From positions 62,831 through 126,830 of the forward strand of contig WSUB01000074.1 of assembly GCA_019633425.1 (NCBI GenBank): a stretch of DNA of 64,000 nt, written 5' to 3'. The position numbers and the translations under genes are program-made. Of this stretch, positions 58,806-64,000 are shown piece after piece. Under the pieces are notes generated by a model. The model was not told the DNA's origin and did no database searches. It saw only the letters and a program-made list of their open reading frames with translations. The first letter of the stretch is position 1. Every line of letters begins with the position of its first letter. This stretch comes from Tulasnella sp. 424. Lineage: Eukaryota > Basidiomycota > Agaricomycetes > Cantharellales > Tulasnellaceae.

Positions 58806-60105
58806 GCAAAGCTCTAATTTGGCTGGAGGTGGTTATTCGAAGAGAAGGTTGTGTTAAGTTGAGGGCGCTGTTGCGGGATAGGAGACTGGACGGTGTTAAA
58901 GGTGGAGGACGGGAGGGGTGGACAATCGAGCCAGGTTTTATCCGCGTGGGTGGTTTGAGCGTATTTTGCCTTCACCGCTTCCAGCATTCTGAGGCATTTA
59001 CAGTGACTTCCCTGTGATAGCCGTGAGGACCGTTCCGGAAAGAGCAGGCTGACGGAAGGTCATGAATGCTGCGAGGCCAGCGACGACATGGTTTCCGGGT
59101 TTCCGGTGGAAAATACATCACGTGCAGTATTCTGCTGAACGGCAGACCGGTAGGCTAAACTCCGAGCCCGAGTCGCTCAACATTCTCACCTCTCTGTCCA
59201 ACCCTTCGAGTCCCGACTGAGGATGATGGTTGTCGCAGACTATACCGCCATATATCCCTCCTTGACCTGTCTTTGAGGTTGTCGACTCTCGCTCTTTCAA
59301 ATTGGTCCGGGGTAGGGCACGACTGTGAAGTCAGGTCTCCCTTACACTGGGGAAAATTTGAATTTTAGTCTTGGTAAGGACCGGAGGGCCAAGTTTCTCT
59401 CGCGTCCATGAAAGACTCTTCCGTGTGCTGGTCAATCGAGGGCTTGGATAAAATCGCTTACCTCTCTATATGTCGATAAGCGGCCGCCCTTTCAGGGGTT
59501 GGCACGTCCAACCTCGAGCCCCGTGAGTCCATTCTCACAGCTGGGGGCAAGTCCCTGGATCTCTTTTCTGCTCTAACACTGCCAAATGTAGATGCGAGTG
59601 GCACCCCCAAAGAATCCCTCGCTCGTGCAACAGGAAGAGTGTACCGGGAAGCGAAGTTGAAGTTCTTCTGGATCGAGGACCAGGGCACATATCCAGGCCG
59701 AAAGGTCCCCTCGAAGTTACCATTGGCCACATCTACGCACTCTCACGGGGCCAATAAGCTGCGCTTCCACAGACATTTTCAATGCACTGTCTATTTTTAT
59801 GCTCGGCAAGAGGCAAGACTACAAGAATCCACGCGTGGCAAAATCTCGGATTCTCATGTAGGTGCCTTGCTTAAATGTCCCTTGGGAGCGACTTGGAAGC
59901 ATAAACGGTTCTTCAATTAAAATAGTATTTTGAACGAAGGTGTCGGTTGAATGGCAAAGCTACGCACTCCGCCGATGAGCCACTTTAGAGGTACAGCTCA
60001 ATACTACGTTCCGCTCTCTTGGGACTTTGCGCCGCTTCATTGCCCTATAAAAGCCTACACTATTCTGAAGAAGTCCCCTCCATCTGTGTCTCTCAACGCT
60101 TCACC
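58806..60105. other. Divergent intergenic region, copied downstream
   Basis: Lies between the kinase-TPR gene (minus) and a secreted gene (plus). From about 59045 it is repeated at 62158-63236. Short frames such as 59458-59730 (minus) are not conserved in frame in the second copy, so no gene is called. Confidence 0.55.
60046..60053 (+). promoter_or_regulatory. TATA box
   Basis: TATAAAAG, 60 nt upstream of the ATG at 60106. Confidence 0.65.
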
Positions 60106-60827
60106 ATGGTTCACTTGAAGACTCTTGCTCTTGGTTTGCTCTCTCTCGCTGCCTCCTCGTTGAAGGCGGCGCCGATGGCAGATGTATCCGAACGGAGTAA
60201 CGTGGTCTGCTTCATTATCGTCGGCGGCCCCCCAATTACCGTAAGGACCGATTGATATATCATGTGTGTTCTTGGATTGACGATGGGGTCTATGGGCTGC
60301 AGGCCATTACCCCTGGCACGGCAGTCACAGGTCTTCAGCTCGCTCGCATCAGCAGTACGCTGATTTCTTTTTATCTCACTATGCTTTACTTAATTTAAGC
60401 TTGCTGTTCATATTTAGCTGGCGCGGTCACTCTGGCTGCCGAGGGCTTCGCGACTAAGATCAGCTACAGCAATGGTGGTATCGGAGAGTTTGTAGAATGC
60501 AACACCTACTGGCTGAACATCGGAACTTCAACCCATTCATACAAGCCTCTGTAAGTTACTTACATATTTCTCTTAAATAATTGGACCCTAATGCCGACTT
60601 CATATAGGTCTTGGGGATACGACGACCAGGAGACCTTTAATTGGTCCGCTGGTTCCGGCGAGATTGTTACCGCCTTGGGAACAAGCACGTATTCGACGAC
60701 GTCAAAATTCTTGGCATGTAACGAGAGTGGTTCTTGGGCGCTGTACCTCCAGACCGGAACGGATGTTCCATCAGGCGTTACCTGTGTGGCGACCCAACTG
60801 CAAGTCGGAACAACTTCGACTGTATGA
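60106..60827 (+). CDS. Small secreted four-cysteine protein, subgroup D, copy 1
   Basis: About 179 residues, four exons, phases 0, 1, 2. Signal peptide M-V-H-L-K-T-L-A-L-G-L-L ending L-K-A-A-P, then a short charged linker (D-V-S-E-R-S-N). Cysteines in V-V-C-F, V-E-C-N, F-L-A-C-N and V-T-C-V. Exon 2 is the conserved A-I-T-P-G-T-A-V-T-G-L, identical in its first part to subgroup B. Exon 3 carries S-N-G-G-I-G-E-F and Y-W-L-N-I-G-T-S-T-H-S-Y-K-P-L; exon 4 carries S-W-G-Y-D-D-Q-E-T and L-Y-L-Q-T-G-T-D-V-P. A Q-L-Q-V-G-T-T-S-T-V tail ends it. The frame is intact. Confidence 0.88.
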
Positions 60828-61581
60828 TCGGGGAGTTACACACTGGAACAATCCTCTGCTGTCCATTTTCATCAGCATATGTATCATAATAAAGAAATTG
60901 GGCGCCAAGGAGTCTATCCTTGTGAATTTATATGCCTTTGCCCTTGTTACGAGGCGCGGTTCAAGGGAAAATGCTACACGGCCGGCTTAATCAGCTCACT
61001 AACCGTCATTCGCCTTCAACCTAGCTATAGAGCGGTAGGGAGAGGCGCAGGTTTTTCGGCTATCTTGCGAAGAAAACAATGCAATAACTGTATATCAGGT
61101 GTATGTACAAATGCTGTATTCAAAGGTGATAGTAGACTGACTATTCAGCTGAGTTGAGGACATCATATCTTCGTCTCCCTCAAGAGCTCGTATCATCCGA
61201 GTATCTTATCAATGCTTCTGATTTTCTATGTTGGGGTTTCGGATCCCGCTGTGGTTGTTCATTGCGCGCGTGTTTCGATCGTGCGGGCGCTGCCCACTTC
61301 AACCTACTTTAAGAGAACGAGTTGGCTATCGAGATGAACCACGACTTTGGTACCTCTTGAGACGGTCTTCCACCGCTCGTCGTCTATTAGCAAATTGTCC
61401 ATGCTTGAGGATTAAGTTCAGTCAATGATGTTGGAATATTTCTCGGAGAGGGGAGGACGGTTGTACGAGGGGGATATTATTTAATAGTAATTTCCATTGT
61501 ATTTTAATCGTAGCTAGTAATCGAACTGCTATATAAACTAAAGTAAAGGGGTTCTCCATGGGGAAATATAACAAATGCGGG

Positions 61582-61608
61582 GGGCGATTCTCCTATGGGA
61601 AATCGCCC
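61582..61608. other. Inverted repeat, 8-bp perfect arms
   Basis: GGGCGATT at 61582-61589 and AATCGCCC at 61601-61608 separated by 11 nt, in AT-rich surroundings. Possibly a fragment of a small transposon or a structured 3' region; no function can be assigned. Confidence 0.4.
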
Positions 61609-62023
61609 TATTCCCTGTGACCCCAAGATTCCCAACAAATGACGCTGCGGGTATCTGACCTTTCGCAAATTAGGGGCTAGGAATTACGTCAGCGGCCCCA
61701 CTGGCAAGCCCTGCAATGAAGCCATAAAGGCGTCTCTGATCTGGAAGCACGCTTATGGCACTCTGGGGCATCGGAGTGTTCACTATGGAAAGACCTTTTG
61801 CTAACGTACGCTCAGTACCGTCAGTGGTTTTTCTGATATTTAAGGGACGGGTTGTTCACTGCCGGCACCATGTCAGGGACAGGTCATCTAATCCTTGTTT
61901 TCTCGCTTCCAACCATTTAACTGTCATTTTCCATCAATATACTACGCTTTGATATCACTGTGTCTGCGTCGGTGGTCGTGTGGCCGAGACCCGTCAGTGC
62001 TCGTGTGAGAAGTGGAACCGAGA

Positions 62024-62058
62024 CTGGTCATCACCGAGGCCAGCGCGTAAATTTCCTG
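62024..62058. pseudogene. Short relic resembling one TPR-repeat unit
   Basis: CTGGTCATCACCGAGG is identical to part of the TPR array at about 56908. The following bases (AGCGCGTAAATTTCCTGGGTAAAGG) resemble the same unit imperfectly. This suggests that a scrap of the kinase-TPR gene was carried with the subgroup-D duplication. Very short, so tentative. Confidence 0.3.
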
Positions 62059-63176
62059 GGTAAAGGCCGCTAGGTCCGTCGGGCGATACATTCTGAGGGG
62101 GGAGGTTGAATTCTAAGTGCCGTGATGTTCTGCTGGGACTTTGGTAAGGAGTGACGGTGGTTACAGGCTGACGGAAGACCATGAATATTGCGAGGACGGT
62201 GACGACATGGTTGGTTTCTGCGATCGGTTGGGAAACACATCATGTGCGGTATTACTGAACTCCGAGTTCGGACCCTCATCACATCATATGCTCAGGGTTC
62301 TCGCCTCTCTGTCCAACCCTTCAACGCCCGACTGAAGATAATTGTGGTAGCAAAACTATACCGTCATATTCCCCTCCTTGATCCGTCTTTAAGGTTATCG
62401 ACTCTCGCTCTTTCAGATTGCTCCGGGGTAGGACACCGTGACGACTGTGAAGTCAGGTCTCCCTTACACTGAGGAAAACTTGAATTTTAGTCTTGAGTAA
62501 GGACTGGAGGGCCAAGTTTCTCTCGGGGCCATCCAAAACTCTTTCGTGTGCTGGCCAATCTAGCTGGGAGGGCTTGGATAAAATCGCTTACCTCTCTATA
62601 TGTCGATGCGCGGCCGCCCGTTCACGGGTTGGCCCGTCCAATCCCGAGCCCCGTGAGACCTGGGGACGAGTCCGTGGATCTCTTTTTTGCTCCAATCTTG
62701 CCAAATGTAGATGCAAGAGGAACCCCCAAAGAATCCCTCGTTTGTGCAACAGGGAGAGTGTACCTGGAAGCAAAGTTGAAGTTCTTCTGAATCGAAGGAT
62801 ATCTATGACCAGGGCACATATCCAGGCCGAAGGTTCCACTCGAGGTTACCATTAATCATATCTGATACGCTCTCTCGGGGCCAGGAAGCCACGCTTCCCC
62901 AGACATATTCAATGCACTGTCTATTTTTATGCTCGGCAAGAGGCAAGACTATAAGAATCCACGCGTGGCAAAATCTCGGATTCTCATGTGGGTGCCTTGG
63001 TCAGATATCCCTCTGGGAGCGACTTGGAAGTGTAAACGGTTCTTCACCTAAAATAGTATTCTGGACGAAGTTGGGGGTGGAATGGCGAAGTTATGCACTC
63101 CGCCGATGAGCCACTTCAGAGGCGCAGCTCAATACTACGTTCCGCTCTCTTGGGATTTCGCGCCGCTTTATTGCCC

Positions 63177-63184
63177 TATAAAAT
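63177..63184 (+). promoter_or_regulatory. TATA box
   Basis: TATAAAAT, 60 nt upstream of the ATG at 63237. Confidence 0.6.
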
Positions 63185-63236
63185 CCTACACTGTTCTTAA
63201 GAAATCCCCTCCCTCTGCGTCTCTCAACGTTTTACC

Positions 63237-63959
63237 ATGGTCCACTTGAAGACTCTTGCTCTTGGTTTGCTCTCTCTCGCTGCCCCCTCGCTGAAGGCGG
63301 CGCCGATAGCAGATGTTTCCGAACGGAGTAACATAGTCTGCTTTATTGTCGTCCATGGCCCTTCTACTACTGTAAGGAGCAACCGATATACCTTGTATAT
63401 TCTGAGATTGACAATAGTGTCCACGGACTACAGGCCATTACCCCTGGCACGGCAGTCACAGGTCTTCAGCTCGCTCGCAGCAGCAGTACGCCGATTTTTT
63501 TTTATCTCGCTATGCTTTACTTAATTTAAGCTTGCTGTTCATTTATAGCTGGCGCGGTCATTCTGGCTACCGAGGGCTTCGCGACTCTGGTCAGCTACAG
63601 CAACGGTGGTTTCGGAGAGTTTGCACTCTGCCATTACTATTGGCTGAACATCGGAAATTCAACCCATTCGTACAAGCCTCTGTAAGTTACCTATCTTTCT
63701 CTCCTAAAGCATTGCGACCCTAATGCCGACTTCATATAGGTCTTGGGATACCGACCAGGAGACTACCAATTGGTCCGCTGGTTCCGGCCAGATTATTACC
63801 GCCTTGGGAACAAGCACGTATTCGACGACGTCTACATTCTTGGCATGCAACGAGAGTGATTCTTGGACGCTGTACCTTCAGACCGGAAAGGAAGTTCCAT
63901 CAGACGTTACTTGTGTGGAGACCCAATTGCAAACCGGAACGGAAAGTTCGATTGCGTGA
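63237..63959 (+). CDS. Small secreted four-cysteine protein, subgroup D, copy 2
   Basis: Sister of the gene at 60106 with the same signal peptide, four exons and phases 0, 1, 2. Cysteines in I-V-C-F, A-L-C-H, F-L-A-C-N and V-T-C-V. It differs in exon 3 (G-G-F-G-E-F and N-S-T-H-S-Y-K-P-L) and by an in-frame loss of one codon after S-W (S-W-D-T-D-Q-E against S-W-G-Y-D-D-Q-E). The tail is Q-L-Q-T-G-T-E-S-S-I-A. The frame is intact and it ends 41 nt before the window edge. Confidence 0.88.
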
Positions 63960-64000
63960 TCCAGGAGTTACACTCTGAAGCATCCTCCATTGTGACTTCT

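Larger units (their letters stand above)
59045..60827 (+). repeat. Tandem duplication, left copy (promoter plus secreted gene)
   Basis: Matches 62158-63959 over the upstream kilobase and the whole gene; the gene starts are 3,131 nt apart. Sequence between the copies (60828-62157) is not repeated. Confidence 0.85.
60828..62157. other. Intergenic, no gene recognised
   Basis: About 1.3 kb between the two subgroup-D copies. It contains a perfect hairpin (61582-61608) and a short stretch resembling the TPR repeat (62024-62058). Open frames are short and without recognisable features. Confidence 0.5.
62158..63959 (+). repeat. Tandem duplication, right copy (promoter plus secreted gene)
   Basis: Second copy of 59045-60827, with scattered substitutions and small indels in the upstream kilobase and high identity in the gene. 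Confidence 0.85.

Noticed and set aside
59458..59730. Minus-strand frame of 90 codons upstream of a secreted gene
   Set aside because: The duplicated copy near 62588-62852 breaks the same frame, so it is not under coding constraint.

Overview
The window looks like nuclear DNA of a basidiomycete fungus, most likely an agaricomycete. Almost every gene is broken by short (about 50-80 nt) GT-AG introns, and the recognisable proteins are fungal: a Fus3/Kss1-type MAP kinase, two Het-C proteins, Aip1, NAD-dependent glycerol-3-phosphate dehydrogenase, a DNAJC17/Cwf23-like J protein, a fungal 2OG-Fe(II)-oxygenase-like giant and a DEUBAD (Asx-homology) protein. No CRISPR array, rRNA or tRNA gene or intact transposon was recognised.

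The dominant content is an unrecognised family of small secreted proteins. I count fourteen loci: one divergent partial copy on the minus strand (1-718), a five-gene tandem array (4837-10980), six loci inside a segmental duplication (20821-38368) and a tandem pair (60106-63959). Members are about 173-190 residues long, begin with a signal peptide, and share four cysteines, a Y-K-P-L (or L-K-P-L) motif, an aromatic S/T-W motif right after it and an L-Q-T-G motif. All recognisable members share a four-exon structure with intron phases 0, 1, 2. Sequence identity between subfamilies is low, so the family is old; the arrays themselves are recent. I know of no described function.

Layout. 1-4836: partial secreted gene, J-domain protein. 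4837-10980: five secreted genes with a shared promoter block. 11687-15143: long coiled-coil protein. 15525-20592 (minus): 2OG-oxygenase-like protein whose iron ligands appear replaced and whose C-terminus is a SUMO-interaction-type motif. 19957-39074: three tandem segments lying between this gene and the MAP kinase. The duplication endpoints lie inside both flanking genes, so each internal junction joins a 3' scrap of the MAPK gene to a 5' scrap of the oxygenase gene. The third segment also holds a triplicated four-helix membrane protein gene. The first two lost that block in a deletion that also removed exon 1 of one secreted gene. 38701-40566 (minus): MAP kinase. 41271-54782: housekeeping block (Het-C 1, Aip1, DEUBAD protein, Het-C 2, glycerol-3-phosphate dehydrogenase). 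55642-58805 (minus): protein kinase fused to twelve near-identical TPR units. 59045-63959: a 3.1 kb tandem duplication carrying two secreted genes.

Functionally the window mixes stable cell-biology genes with a fast-evolving secreted and membrane protein repertoire. Placement of the secreted genes next to a mating/invasion-type MAPK is suggestive but only positional. A 100-N gap (38138-38237) inside one secreted gene is flanked by the same 77 bp on both sides and is probably an assembly artefact.
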